A DNA stretch of 64,000 nt from Geotrypetes seraphini (GCF_902459505.1 NC_047101.1:14730705-14794704); one strand, 5' to 3'; counted from the stretch's first letter, positions 10,180 through 20,275 are shown. Translations and numbers: made by a program. The notes: a model not told the origin generated them from the sequence alone.

Positions 10180-10472
10180 ACAAAAAAGAATAACCTCACT
10201 TATCAGGGTTCATTCATAGATTGTGAAAATCTTATTTAGTCAATGAATAAAATTATTCCAATTTCAAGAAGGTATTCAACAATTGATAAATCATCATTCA
10301 CTTGTCCTTTATTGTTGCATACAATTGAATATACAACAATAAAGGACAAGTGAATGATGATTTATCAATTGTTGAATACCTTCTTGAAATTGGAATAATT
10401 TTATTCATTGACTAAATAAGATTTTCACAATCTATGAATGAACCCTGATAAGTGAGGTTATTCTTTTTTTGT
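10180..10472. repeat. Near-perfect 293-bp palindrome
   Basis: The left arm (10180-10317) begins ACAAAAAAGAATAACCTCAC. The right arm (10334-10472) is its complement with essentially one extra T. The spacer is 16 bp. The flanks AAAAATCC and AAAAATGC agree at 7 of 8 positions. It may be a hairpin MITE inserted next to the L2 tail, or a fold-back product made during integration. Confidence 0.85.
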
Positions 10473-10560
10473 AAAAATGCTTGAGTACCTGAATAAGTTC
10501 ATGTAAACCATTCTGAGCTCCCCTGGGAGAATGGTATAGAAAATTTAATAAATAGTATGA
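10473..10560 (+). mobile_element. tRNA-derived SINE, 3' part of the split copy
   Basis: It resumes with the duplicated AAAAATGCTTGAGTA and runs through AACCATTCTGAGCTCCCCTG to the AATTTAATAAATAG tail, completing the SINE begun at 9380. Confidence 0.8.
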
Positions 10561-10564
10561 AAAG

Positions 10565-10670
10565 CTTCAGCCTCTGATAACCAGAGCTGGTATTGTGACA
10601 TCATAATGCCTCATTCCACCAATGTCTAAGGGCCAACCTCATCAGTGATGTCACAATGGCTTGATTGTCC
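10565..10670. repeat. Copy of the 215-bp unit found at 52.55 kb
   Basis: It shares 'TGACATCATAATGCCTCATT', CATCAGTGATGTCACAATGG and neighbouring sequence with the tandem units in the 52461-53150 element, so it is a diverged fragment of that element. Confidence 0.6.
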
Positions 10671-10831
10671 TTTACTTGGCTCACTTTTACTACTTGCTGA
10701 TTTCTAGAGTGGTGCCCTTAAACTTGGAAAACCACTGCTTATCCGTGGGATGGTGGCATTGCTACTCTGGAGTTCTGTCAGATACTTGTGACCTGGATTG
10801 GCAACTGCTGGAAGCAGGTATTGGACTAGAT

Positions 10832-11124
10832 CAGTGGTCTCGAACTCAACCCCTTTGCAGGGCCATATTTTGGATTTGTCGGTCGTTGGAGGGCCTTAGA
10901 AAAAATAGTTGATGTCTTATTAAAGAAATGACAATTTTGCATGAGATAAAACTCTTTATAGTTTATAAATCTTTCCTTTTGGCGAAGCCCTTAATAATAG
11001 TATTGTAATTTATAGCTAAAGAGACATATGATCAAGAAACTGTTTGATTTTACTCTTGTGATTATGATAAACATACCGAGGGCCTCAAAATAGCATCTGG
11101 CGGGCCGCGAGTTTGAGACCACTG
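10832..11124. mobile_element. hAT-type MITE family B, full copy
   Basis: It begins CAGTGGTCTCGAACTC and ends GAGTTTGAGACCACTG. The ends are inverted and the interior is AT-rich and non-coding. The flanks GACTAGAT and CTATAGGC do not match well, so the copy is old or one edge is recombined. Confidence 0.7.
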
Positions 11125-11298
11125 CTATAGGCTAAGGCTCTTTGCACCTGCATTGTGATGTCATAGAACTTTATGGTTATAGAAACATAGTAGCATGATG
11201 GCAGATAAAGGCCAAATGGCCCCTCCAGAGCATCCACTATCTCCTCCTCTCCCTATTGGCTAAGGCTCTTAACATTTGCACCTCCTCTTCCTATAGGC
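11125..11298 (-). mobile_element. CR1 3' tail unit
   Basis: Reverse copy of the tail motif: TATAGAAACATAGTAGCATG, then GGCAGATAAAGGCCAAATGG and CTATCTCCTCCTCTCC. It also carries the linked GGCTCTTAACATTTGCA segment present in the tandem array at 54600-55075. Confidence 0.65.
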
Positions 11299-11396
11299 CA
11301 GTGGTCTCCAACTCAAACCCTTTCCAGGGCCACATTTTGGATTTGTAGGCCCTTGGAGGGCCGCAGAAAAAATAGTTGATGTCTTATTAAAGAAAT
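11299..11396. mobile_element. hAT-type MITE family B, cut by the Penelope-like element
   Basis: It begins CAGTGGTCTCCAACTCAAAC and runs through GATTTGTAGGCCCTTGGAGG to AAGAAAT. At 11397 the Penelope-like terminal repeat begins. The missing half does not follow the right end of that element, so a deletion or later CR1 integration removed it. Confidence 0.65.
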
Positions 11397-11970
11397 GATT
11401 AATTACTCAATAGAGAGATAAGTTACTTAGTAATCTGTGGCTAACAGGGATTATTTTTCAATTTTTCACAGCTACAGATCATTTAAAATACAAACTACTT
11501 GTGAATGCAAAAAAACAGTGACGATAATAAAATTATATAAATAATTTGTGAAGTGCTCAGACCTGATAACCCGTTTAGTAGTGATGTCACCACAATGAGG
11601 TTAACTAGGGGACCATCATTGCATTCACTTGTCCCCTGCCATCCCTGAAGATTGAATACTTTTTGCTTAACTAATGGTGGTACTTATCTTCGTTCAGGGG
11701 TTGTTCATGTTGAAGGTGTTAACTCCCATTGGTGACTGGTGTCTATTAAAGTGCTCGTGCTTCTTTAAAAATGTTGTTAGTTTCTTAGGTGGTCTCCCGT
11801 CCCCCCGACCCGGATTTCGTCTCTTCGTCACTAAGAAATTTCAAACAGCGAACTAAAAATAAAATATACTAGGTTATATTTCTACCATCTAAGCAGTAAT
11901 TAGATACCTGAAAAACTCTTATAACCAGTTATTGAAGTACATCTTATTTGTTATTAAATTACCTGATATC
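11397..11970 (-). repeat. Penelope-like terminal repeat, element 3' side
   Basis: 574 bp from GATTAATTACTCAATAGAG to TTACCTGATATC. It matches 15130-15709 almost base for base. It contains the hairpin at 11781-11838, which shows hammerhead-like motifs on the minus strand. Penelope-like elements are known to carry such direct repeats ('pLTRs') with hammerhead ribozymes. Confidence 0.9.
11781..11838 (-). ncRNA. Hammerhead-like hairpin in terminal repeat
   Basis: On the minus strand an 8-bp stem, TTTCTTAG/CTAAGAAA, encloses TGACGA, then AGAGAC, GAAA, a short self-complementary TCCGGG and GTC. That is the order of parts in a minimal type I hammerhead: CUGANGA, stem II, GAAA, very short stem III, GUC. 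The base at the conserved C3 position is G, and the 3' strand of the closing stem lies about 20 nt beyond GTC, so activity is doubtful. The identical copy is at 15514-15571. Confidence 0.4.
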
Positions 11971-12132
11971 GGCTCGCTATGATCAGAGAAGTTCAGAATG
12001 GACTGAGCGAATGAGGCTCACTTCACTGCGTGTGTTTTATATAGGAAGGCTAACCGGAACTTAGCTTATATACTTATTGACAACAGCCGGAAGTAAATGC
12101 AGCATTGAGAGATTACTTCGCAGGACATGGAT

Positions 12133-12879
12133 CTATATTGCCAACCATTCAATATCTAAATTTAATCCTGCTGGCTGCAGGGTCTGCCAGTTATATATCA
12201 GACGCTGTTCTTTCATTATTAAAGATCTTGATATATCCCCTTCTGTTTTACGTGTGTGGATTAGCACTGTATATTTTAGATCTTCTAGTTTATGTGAGTG
12301 CTGGGACCAATGGGAGACGAGGGGGGCGGTAACCCTATTGGTTCTAATGTTGCTTAAATGTTCCGTAATTCGGGTTTTGATTTTGCGTATCGTTTGACCA
12401 ATATAAACTTTTTTACATGGGCATTGTATGTAATAAACCACTCCCTTAGAGTCACAATTGGTCCCAGTGTTCAGAAAGAAATGTCGTGATCGTGATGGCG
12501 GGATTTCTATAGAAGTAGCGTCTAATACATAACTGCAAACCCTGCATTTACCACAAGGTTTGTGGGGTGATCTGTTTATGGGGCTTTGTTGATGATAGTT
12601 ATATTTGAGCAATTCGCCCAAATTAGAAGCCCGTGAGTACGCAAATTTAGGTGGATTTTGAAAAGAAGGGTGGTATTGCAGTAATGCCCAATGTCTTAAA
12701 ATGATATGTTTTATGGCATTACCTTTGCTAGTATGTGGCATCACACAAACCATATCCTGCTGAGTTTGTTTATTGTGATCGTTGAGCATTAACCAGGGGC
12801 GGTGACAATTTTTAGCTCTTTTCCACGCTTTTCTAACGATTTTCCCAGGATACCCTCTCTGAATGAATTTGTCACACAT
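12133..12879 (-). CDS. Penelope-like endonuclease part (GIY-YIG)
   Basis: The C-terminal part of the PLE protein. It carries a zinc-knuckle-like CGKCRVC, then GVVYYIQCPCKKVYIGQT and RITEHLSNIR, the GIY-YIG endonuclease core (the first motif is seen as GVVYYI and the second as VYIGQ). This domain nicks target DNA for priming. The region before it (RHWALLQYHPSF, PKFAYSRASNLGELL) matches the linker usual between RT and endonuclease in this family. Confidence 0.85.
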   Translation of the reverse strand: MCDKFIQRGYPGKIVRKAWKRAKNCHRPWLMLNDHNKQTQQDMVCVMPHTSKGNAIKHIILRHWALLQYHPSFQNPPKFAYSRASNLGELLKYNYHQQSPINRSPHKPCGKCRVCSYVLDATSIEIPPSRSRHFFLNTGTNCDSKGVVYYIQCPCKKVYIGQTIRKIKTRITEHLSNIRTNRVTAPLVSHWSQHSHKLEDLKYTVLIHTRKTEGDISRSLIMKEQRLIYNWQTLQPAGLNLDIEWLAI

Positions 12880-14318
12880 ATCATGTGCTTCTTTGTCAAA
12901 ATCAGATTCATCAGAGCAGATTCTTCGAATACGGAGGAACTGTCCAATTGGGATACTGTTCCTGAGGGCTTTGGGATGGAAACTTTGATATTGTAACAGT
13001 GTGTTTCGATCAGATTTTTTCTTGTGGAGAGTGGTGGAGATTTGTTGTTCATTTTTAAGGATATTTGATGTTTATGATATGTATATGTAAAAGCTATATT
13101 GGCATCTTTTTGATTTAATTCTTGCATAAAGATTTTTAAAGCTTCTTCTCCACCACTCCACACAAAAAATATATCATCGATGAAACGTTTCCAACAGGAA
13201 ACCAGATGGAATTGTGAAGAGGTGTAAACATTGGTTTCCTCGTACTGAGTCATGTATAGGCATGCTAAGGTAGGAGCTACAGTGGCTCCCATTGCTACTC
13301 CTTTGGTTTGGAGATAGATCTCATTCTCGAATTTGAAATAATTATTAAAAATAACCAATTCAGCAAATTTTATCAATAGATTGCGTTTAGAGGTGGAACA
13401 ATTCAATTTTGTGACTGATGACTCAACCAACCGTACTGCTTCCATTTGCGGTACGTTAGTATATAACGCAACCACATCAGCGGTAACTAATAATACTTCA
13501 TGGGAGTCAATTTGTTCAGCATATTGCTGTATAAATTGCAAAAAATGAGTTGAGTCCTTTATATATGACTCAGCACGAGGAACCAAATGCTTTAGTTGGC
13601 TATCTAAATATTGGGAAACTGGTTCAAGAACTGAGCCTGTGCCAACTACTATTGGTCGTCCTGGAGGTGTGATGTCTGACTTATGAATCTTAGGAATAAA
13701 ATGAATTCTGGGTATCCTGGGAAAATCGCTGGTGAGGAATTTAATCTCTTTAGGGGTTAAACTCTGTTCGATTCTAGCTGTCATTAATATATCGTCAATG
13801 TTGCATTTAATTTCGGGTGTAGGGTCATTTTGAAGCTGCGTGTAATATACCGTATCGCTTAATTGGCGCTGAGCTTCTTTTTTATAATCTGTATAGTTTT
13901 GAATAACGATTCCCCCTCCTTTGTCAGCCCTGGATATGTAGATGGTACTATCATTTTTTAATTTTGATAAGATTTGTCGTTGTTCATATGTAAGATTGGG
14001 ATGGCTGGTCTCATGTGAATGTTCCTCTAAATTTTGTATGTCTTTGAGAACCAGTTTTTCGAAAGAAGCTATTAAAGGATCCGGGAGCCCGGGGGGCATC
14101 CAGTTGGATCTATACTTTAAGCCTTCTGGAAGGGTTACTTCTGTGGATGGTTTATCATGAAAAAATTGTTTCAATTTAATAGAGCGAAAAAATCGCTGTA
14201 GATATACTCGGGTTTCAAAACCATCATATATGGTATTTGGGACAAAGGAAAGTCCTTTCATCAATAAATCTTCTTCAGCTTTATTGAATTGGCGTGAAGA
14301 AAGGTTGAAGATACCCAT
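12789..14318 (-). CDS. Penelope-like reverse transcriptase
   Basis: 509-codon frame. Telomerase-like PLE RT motifs are visible in order: GRPIVVGTGSVLEPVSQYLD at about 220-239, motif A TADVVALYTNVP near 279-290, motif B TKGVAMGATVAP near 338-349, and motif C FIDDIFFVW near 379-387. The catalytic aspartates of A and C are present. It reverse-transcribes the element RNA at the nicked target. Translation runs on to residues 440-509, similar to PLE thumb and linker. Confidence 0.9.
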   Translation of the reverse strand: MGIFNLSSRQFNKAEEDLLMKGLSFVPNTIYDGFETRVYLQRFFRSIKLKQFFHDKPSTEVTLPEGLKYRSNWMPPGLPDPLIASFEKLVLKDIQNLEEHSHETSHPNLTYEQRQILSKLKNDSTIYISRADKGGGIVIQNYTDYKKEAQRQLSDTVYYTQLQNDPTPEIKCNIDDILMTARIEQSLTPKEIKFLTSDFPRIPRIHFIPKIHKSDITPPGRPIVVGTGSVLEPVSQYLDSQLKHLVPRAESYIKDSTHFLQFIQQYAEQIDSHEVLLVTADVVALYTNVPQMEAVRLVESSVTKLNCSTSKRNLLIKFAELVIFNNYFKFENEIYLQTKGVAMGATVAPTLACLYMTQYEETNVYTSSQFHLVSCWKRFIDDIFFVWSGGEEALKIFMQELNQKDANIAFTYTYHKHQISLKMNNKSPPLSTRKNLIETHCYNIKVSIPKPSGTVSQLDSSSVFEESALMNLILTKKHMICVTNSFREGILGKSLEKRGKELKIVTAPG

Positions 14319-14329
14319 TGGCTCCGTGG

Positions 14330-15112
14330 TTACTTTTTGTCTTTGTTTTTGCTGCGTGTTCCTATTCTGTTTGTCGGATAGGGTGTTCCTTCGGGGGGTT
14401 GTAATCTTAAAAAAGAATCCGGAAGAGTATTACTATCTTTGTGGATAGTTGCTTCTGACTGCTTAGATGTTGCATTCGAGTCATCTGACGAGGAAGAATT
14501 ACTGGTGGATAAATTGAAATTAATTCTCTTATTCTTGTTGTTAAATGTCATTCGTTGTCTTCTAGTTTTGATGTTTCGATTCATCCAAGGGTATACGTAA
14601 CCCCTGGTGAAATCACTTTCATCCCGACGGAATTTTTTTATTTTTAGTTGCCTTTGTTCTTTTTGATATTTGTCCATTTGGGATAAGTGTTCTTGATAAC
14701 TGTTCATGAAGGAATCATCCGGTAGCTGTTGTTTAATTAATTCCAATTTAGTGCCCAATTCTTTTTGTTGTGTTTCAATCAATGGTACTAGTGCATCAAT
14801 AGTTAAGAGCATAAGGTCGATTGAGCATCGTGTTAGAGTGTCATTCCAGTTTTTTATGAATTCTGGGTTCTCTTGGAACCTGGGTTCTTTATAAAGACGT
14901 AACCCTCTAGGAACTCTCATGTAATGGCAGTATTCAACCAATGCAGCTGAATGCAATTGTGATCTAATCAATGCTTTATGAGTAAATTTGATATCCTCCC
15001 ATGTGATAGTTTGATCCATTATTCCGTCTTCAAACAAGCGTGCACTACCCATCAGTGAAGAGATACGCTCTTCCGACAGTCCAGACTTTGAAGTTCTGCT
15101 GAGAGCAGCCAT
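14330..15112 (-). CDS. Penelope-like upstream open frame
   Basis: 260 codons beginning MAALSRTSKS just inside the 5' terminal repeat and ending 12 bp before the RT start. No recognised domain. The middle (residues about 100-150) is rich in Q, E, K and L and may form a coiled coil. The C-terminal third is basic, then S/N-rich, then very basic (RTRSKNKDKK), as expected of an RNA-binding accessory protein. Its function is unknown; the short gap suggests that it is read with the RT. Confidence 0.6.
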   Translation of the reverse strand: MAALSRTSKSGLSEERISSLMGSARLFEDGIMDQTITWEDIKFTHKALIRSQLHSAALVEYCHYMRVPRGLRLYKEPRFQENPEFIKNWNDTLTRCSIDLMLLTIDALVPLIETQQKELGTKLELIKQQLPDDSFMNSYQEHLSQMDKYQKEQRQLKIKKFRRDESDFTRGYVYPWMNRNIKTRRQRMTFNNKNKRINFNLSTSNSSSSDDSNATSKQSEATIHKDSNTLPDSFLRLQPPEGTPYPTNRIGTRSKNKDKK

Positions 15113-15129
15113 TACTCTCTGTTGTACTA

Positions 15130-15709
15130 GATTAATTACTCAATAGAGAGATAAGTTACTTAGTAATCTGTGGCTAACAGGGATTATTTTTCAATTTTTC
15201 ACAGCTATAGATCATTTAAAATACAAACTACTTGTGAATGCAAAAAAACAGTGACGATAATAAAATTATATAAATAATTTGTGAAGTGCTCAGACCTGAT
15301 AACCCGTTTAGTAGTGATGTCACCACAATGAGGTTAACTAGGGGACCATCATTGCATTCACTTGTCCCCTGCCATCCCTGAAGATTGAATACTTTTTGCT
15401 TAACTAATGGTGGTACTTATCTTCGTTCAGGGGTTGTTCATGTTGAAGGTGTTAACTCCCATTGGTGACTGGTGTCTATTAAAGTGCTCGTGCTTCTTTA
15501 AAAATGTTGTTAGTTTCTTAGGTGGTCTCCCGTCCCCCCGACCCGGATTTCGTCTCTTCGTCACTAAGAAATTTCAAACAGCGAACTAAAAATAAAAATA
15601 AAATATACTAGGTTATATTTCTACCATCTAAGCAGTAATTAGATACCTGAAAAACTCTTATAACCAGTTATTGAAGTACATCTTATTTGTTATTAAATTA
15701 CCTGATATC
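15130..15709 (-). repeat. Penelope-like terminal repeat, element 5' side
   Basis: 580-bp direct repeat of 11397-11970. It carries the second copy of the hairpin (15514-15571). In the 5' position such a repeat would also act as the promoter region. Confidence 0.9.
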
Positions 15710-16160
15710 TTTCCTCGTATGAGGGACTCAAGGGTCTCATACGAGGAAAGACTGGGCAAGTTGCAGCTCTACTCTCTAGAGGAGCGCAGGGAGAGGGGTG
15801 ACATGATTGAGACATTTAAGTACGTCACAGGTCGTGTCGAGGTGGAAAACGACATATTCTTTCCTAAGGGACCTTCAGTCCCAAGGGGGCACCCGCTCAA
15901 ACTCAGAGGAGGGAGATTTGGTGGTGACACCAGGAAGTATTTCTTTACAGAAAGGGTGGTGGATCACTGGAACAAACTACCGGTGCAGGTGATCAAGGCC
16001 ACTAGCGTGCTCGACTTTAAGAATAAATGGGACATCCACGTGGGATCTCTACGTGGGTCGAGCAGCACTCTGACTTAATGGAGTGGGACAGTAGAGTGGG
16101 CAGATTTGATGGGCTATAGCCCTTTTCTGCCGTCATCTTTCTATGTTTCTATGTTTCTAA
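15710..16160 (+). mobile_element. CR1 LINE 3' end
   Basis: The coding remnant SYEERLGKLQLYSLEERRERG, RKYFFTERVVDHWNKLPVQ and LDFKNKWDIHVGSL is the end of CR1 ORF2. A 3' UTR ending in TCTATGTTTCTATGTTTCT follows. The left junction has an inverted repeat, CTTTCCTCGTATGAG / CTCATACGAGGAAAG (15710-15751), so the truncated 5' end was folded back when it joined the target. Confidence 0.85.
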
Positions 16161-17229
16161 GTATGAATTCTCTATTGAATTGGACAGAATCTCAATATAG
16201 AACCAAGTTCCAACCAGCTTTCTATCTCCCCCCTCCTCATTTTCTCCCCAGCACTCCCACTGTCTCTCTCTCATCCTCCTTCCTTTCTCAGCCTTCTTTT
16301 CTCTTTCTGTCTTTAATTCACTCACTCCCTAGTCTCACTGTTCTATTCTCTGTACTCACCACCTCTCAAATCCTCAACTGTCTTTACTGTCACTCCCCCC
16401 CCCCACACACACACCCTTGTAAGCTTCTCCTACTCTTCTTTTAATTTTCCTGCACTCCCAATTCTACATTCTCTCTCTCCTTCCATAGTCCTGTTTCTTT
16501 ATACTACCTCTTAGCCCCTTCCTGAGCCCACTAGATCCATCACACTCTCTCTTTACCCCTCACGTTTTCCTCTTCTTACATCCCTCCCTTGGCCTCATTT
16601 ATGCACCTTCACATGTTTTTCCTTCTAGAGACTTTCCCCACTTCTCAAACCTCCTACTAAAGATCCTTCCTCTCTCTCATCCCTTCTTACAGAAGCTCTC
16701 CGTGGCTGCAGAACCAGCCAACTCCTTGGCCTCGCCTCCTTATTAATCCAGCCAAATCCCTCGCCCTAGATTCCCGCAGGATTTCTCTGTGCCGTACAGT
16801 ATCCTTCTCCCTCCTATTGGCAACAGGTGAAGCATTAACTGAAATGTTACCTCCTGCTGCTAGGGGACCAGTCTCATAAGATCTGTGAGATTACAGCTTT
16901 TATTGTTAAGACTGGTCCCACTGAGATGATATTTCATTAATCTGTTCTGCTGCCCATGAGAGGGATAAGGAGGCTGCATGAGGGGTAGATGGATCAGGCT
17001 GAAATAATAAAGAAAGGCGAAGGATGGACAAAACTATTCAGATTGGCCAGCAGTTTACCTTGGGCTCCATCTGCTGGCTGAAACCGGGGTGGCAGTTACC
17101 GCCTGAAAACCAACAAATCCACAAACTCAAGGGATCCACATAATCAACTCTCAACCACCCTTGAATAATACACAAGCCATTCTATGTGAAAGATTGCTTT
17201 TAAGACTTTTGGCTCACAATTACTGAATT
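16161..17229. other. Pyrimidine-rich and unassigned DNA
   Basis: 16200-16720 is a CT-rich tract with no gene. 16800-17225 is ordinary sequence without recognised features. Open frames in the CT-rich part are compositional. Confidence 0.4.
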
Positions 17230-17285
17230 TATAATGGACAAACTAGATGGGCCATTTGGCCTTTATCTGCCGTCATGTTTCTAAT
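17230..17285 (+). mobile_element. CR1 3' tail scrap
   Basis: AACTAGATGGGCCATTTGGC and CTGCCGTCATGTTTCTA are the terminal CR1 motif only. Confidence 0.6.
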
Positions 17286-19014
17286 TACCGAAATTTATGT
17301 ATTTTTAAAGGAGGAGGAAAAAGCCTCAGACTCACGCCTACCGCTAGCAAGTTAACATGCGAGCAGGCTTAAAATAGAGATACCACATTGGCATAAAAAA
17401 CCTCCTCCTCACCAAACACTTAAATTATTTTAAATATTCTTAAATTGTGAGCCAAAATACTATTATTTGGATATTATACATGTGAACTGGCTGTGTTATA
17501 TCATAAATGTTTGTCAACGTTCAAATGGTATGCTTGATAGTGTGTTTCTGTAAAAGTTCAATTTTTCTCAAACTTAAGCTCAAAAGTTCGAAGTTCATTT
17601 GCTCATGACAGTACTCAAGAACTCTTTTACTTATCTTGCAGCACTACTGTCTCGCATCTTCCAAATAAAACACAGCCGTTGCTCAGCCGTAGCCAACGAT
17701 GGCCAGCCAGCATTTTGCTGGAGCTGTGTCAAGGCATTCCAGACTGTACAATAAAACACAATAAAGCGTGTATCTAGCAAGTAAACAGAAAAAATATAAC
17801 CTACAAGTCTTTGAAACATTAGAAAAGATTGTTAAAACTTACTTCGGCACTTTCACTCTGTGCTCACCGGCATTGCAAAGATGGCTGTCCCTGGTGGTTA
17901 CCACCCCCTGCTACCCTGTAGCAATGCCTTTGCCCCCACTCCCTTCCCACTGGTTCAAGCATTGCCAATACTCTCTTCCATCCCCCTCACCTGTGCAGTA
18001 TACCCTCTTTCTTCCCTGGTCCATCTTTTCTCCCCACTTCTTCCCTCCACCATTTCAGAATTGCTCCTTCTCTTTTCTTTCCCCACCAACTCTCTGTCAG
18101 TATTGCCCGTTCTCTTCCTTCCCTCCCACTCTTCCATCACCCTTTCTTTCCCTCATGATGCAGCAGCACTCCTGACCCCCCCCCCCGCTCTCTCCCTCAG
18201 TCCAGCACTGCCTCTCTCTTCCCTCTCTCACACACATCCAGCATCACCCCTTCTCTACTGTTGTCCAGCAAGACCCTTCCCCATGCTCCTTCCACTTCCT
18301 GGTCTGGTATTGCACCTACACTCTTTTTGCCCTCCCAATTGCTACCATCTCTCCTTCTCTATCGAAGTCCAACATTGTTCATACTTTCCTTTCTCCCCCC
18401 CCCCACTCCCACCTACCTTTCATTCCTTTTCTCCCCTCTCCCCAGGCATCCAGCAGCAATCAGCAAAGCTAGACCAGGATGCAACAGGAGCCATTGTGCT
18501 TGCAAAGACCCTGCTGGTATCATCAGAGAGAGCGGGACCAGCAGGGCCTTCATGAGCTCTTAGGCTCTAAGGTTTCCAGATGCCTATTGCTGGTGCTGTG
18601 TTCATTGCTGCTAGAAGCCTGGAGGCACAGCAGCAGCAGAAGGGAATAAAGGAGAGGAAGGGAATTAGGGAGAGGGAGAGGAAGGGAATAAGGGAGAGGG
18701 AGTCAGTTAGGGTCTTGTGATCCAATGGCCCATCTACCAATGGCCCATCTAGGCCTTCTTTATGCAGGGGCTTGCAGCAGCTGTCCCTTTTGCCCTTTAG
18801 TAAAAGTGGTAGATGAAAGGTGAAAAGGAGACTAAGGACTAGAGGATGAGAGGAAGGGAGAATGAGGGGCAAAAATTGTATGGATAGAAGCAGAGAAAAG
18901 TGAAAAACCAAAACAAGAAACAAAGAAATTTCAATGCCAGACAGATATGGAGAAGGACAAGAAATGGAAAGGCAAATGTGGAAAAGAATTTAGAAGACCA
19001 ACATCAACCCAATT
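17286..19014. other. Unassigned DNA with CT-rich and GA-rich blocks
   Basis: 17880-18470 is pyrimidine-rich (C and T runs) and 18630-18910 is purine-rich. The long open frame at 17860-18555 on the plus strand is compositional, full of S, P and L with no domain. No gene is supported. Confidence 0.45.
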
Positions 19015-19145
19015 AAGCAGAAATCTTTTTATACCCTCTTCTTGGTAAGAAGCCATTCAAGATGGTTTACAATAAAAATAAAATCTACAAAAATGCAATA
19101 CACAGCCAATAAAACATTCAATATATTAATTAGAAAACCACCAAA
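19015..19145 (-). mobile_element. L2-type LINE 3' end fragment
   Basis: In reverse it reads TTTATTGTAAACCATCTTG...GGGTATAAAAAG, the degenerate tail seen at 50470-50640. Confidence 0.45.
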
Positions 19146-19204
19146 GCTTTATCTATCATGTCCTCTTAGATTTCAAAGCCCTTTAAAAGCCAGGATTGGA
19201 CAAT

Positions 19205-19311
19205 AAGGCCCTCTTTTACAAAGCCACGCTAGCGTATTTAGCGCCAGCTGCGGCAGTAAAAACTCTGGCACTAAAAACGTTAGCAAGGCTTTGTAAAGTA
19301 GGGGGTAAATT
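19205..19311. mobile_element. PIF/Harbinger-like MITE relative
   Basis: Inverted ends CCCTCTTTTACAAAGCC and GGCTTTGTAAAGTAGGGG with a GCGCCAGCTGCGGCAGTAAA interior, flanked by TAA on both sides. Close in form to 6523-6645. Confidence 0.55.
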
Positions 19312-19449
19312 AATGTTTTATATTTTCTGGTAGTTTGTTCTATTCCTCTGCTGCCTACTGTCTAAAAGCATTCCTACCCGTCTACCCCATTTTTTTCTGT
19401 TTAAAAAGAAACCCATCCGGGATTTGCAAGAAATGTTTCTGTGCAGAGC

Positions 19450-20275
19450 GTGATGTTCATAAGAACATAAGAAGTTGCCCCCGCTGAGTCAGACCAGAGG
19501 TCCATCCTGCTCAGCGGTCCGCTCCCGCGGCGGCCCATCAGGCCTAGTGCCTGAACAGTGGTCTCTGACTAATTTTATAATTTACCTCTAATAATCCTGT
19601 CCCTATAACCTTACCTCTACTCCTATCTGTACCCCTCAATCCCTTTGTCCTCCAGGTACCTGTCCAGACCTTCTTTGAACCCCTGTAGCGTGCTCCTGTT
19701 TATCACATCCTCTGGTAGCGCGTTCCATGTATCCACCACCCTCTGTGTGAAAAAGAACTTCCTGGAGTTTGTTCTAAACCTCTCCCCTTTCAATTTCTCC
19801 GAGTGCCCCCTTGTACTTATTGATCCCCTTAATTTGAAAAATCTGTCCCTGTCTATTTTTTCTATGCCCTTCATGATCTTGAAGGTTTCTATCATGTCTC
19901 CTCTAAGTCTCCGCTTTTCCAGGGAGAAAAGCCCTAGCTTTTTCAGTCTGTCAGTATATGAGAGGTCCTCCATGCCCTTTATTAGCTTAGTTGCTCTTCT
20001 CTGGACTCTCTCAAGTACCTCCATGTCCTTCTTGAGGTACGGCGACCAGAACTGAACACAGTACTCCAGGTGCGGGCGCACCATAGCACGATACAGTGGC
20101 AGGATGACTTCCTTTGTCCTGGTCGTGATACTCTTCTTAATGACACCCAACATTCTGTTTGCTTTCCTTGAGGCCGTGGCACACTGCGCCGACGCCTTCA
20201 ATGTTGTGTCTACCATCACTCCCAGGGCTCTTTCAAGGTCACTCACCCCTAGCGCTGATCCCCCCATTTTGTAGA
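19450..20275 (-). mobile_element. CR1 LINE, ORF2 C-terminal part
   Basis: A 214-codon frame (19623-20267) reads MGGSALGVSDLERALGVMVD, YRAMVRPHLEYCVQFWSPYL, LERVQRRATKLI, RRLRGDMIETFKIMKGI and VVDTWNALPEDV, the intact last quarter of CR1 ORF2. The 3' UTR with CATAAGAACATAAGAAG lies at 19450-19622. RT catalytic motifs lie upstream of the truncation point and are absent. Confidence 0.9.

Larger units (their letters stand above)
11397..15709 (-). mobile_element. Penelope-like element, apparently near complete
   Basis: This 4.3-kb element has long direct terminal repeats (11397-11970 and 15130-15709), an upstream open frame, a reverse-transcriptase frame with PLE-type motifs and a GIY-YIG endonuclease frame, all on the minus strand. 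The repeats differ by about one substitution and one 6-bp indel over 574 bp, so insertion was recent. It looks nearly whole with about one break, or it uses more than one frame. PLEs carry no capsid or envelope. The combination of CxxC-type zinc knuckle and GIY-YIG fits the Neptune group known from fish and frogs. Confidence 0.9.

Noticed and set aside
17860-18555. 231-codon open frame rich in S, P and L
   Set aside because: CT-rich low-complexity DNA with no domain and no splice or promoter support.
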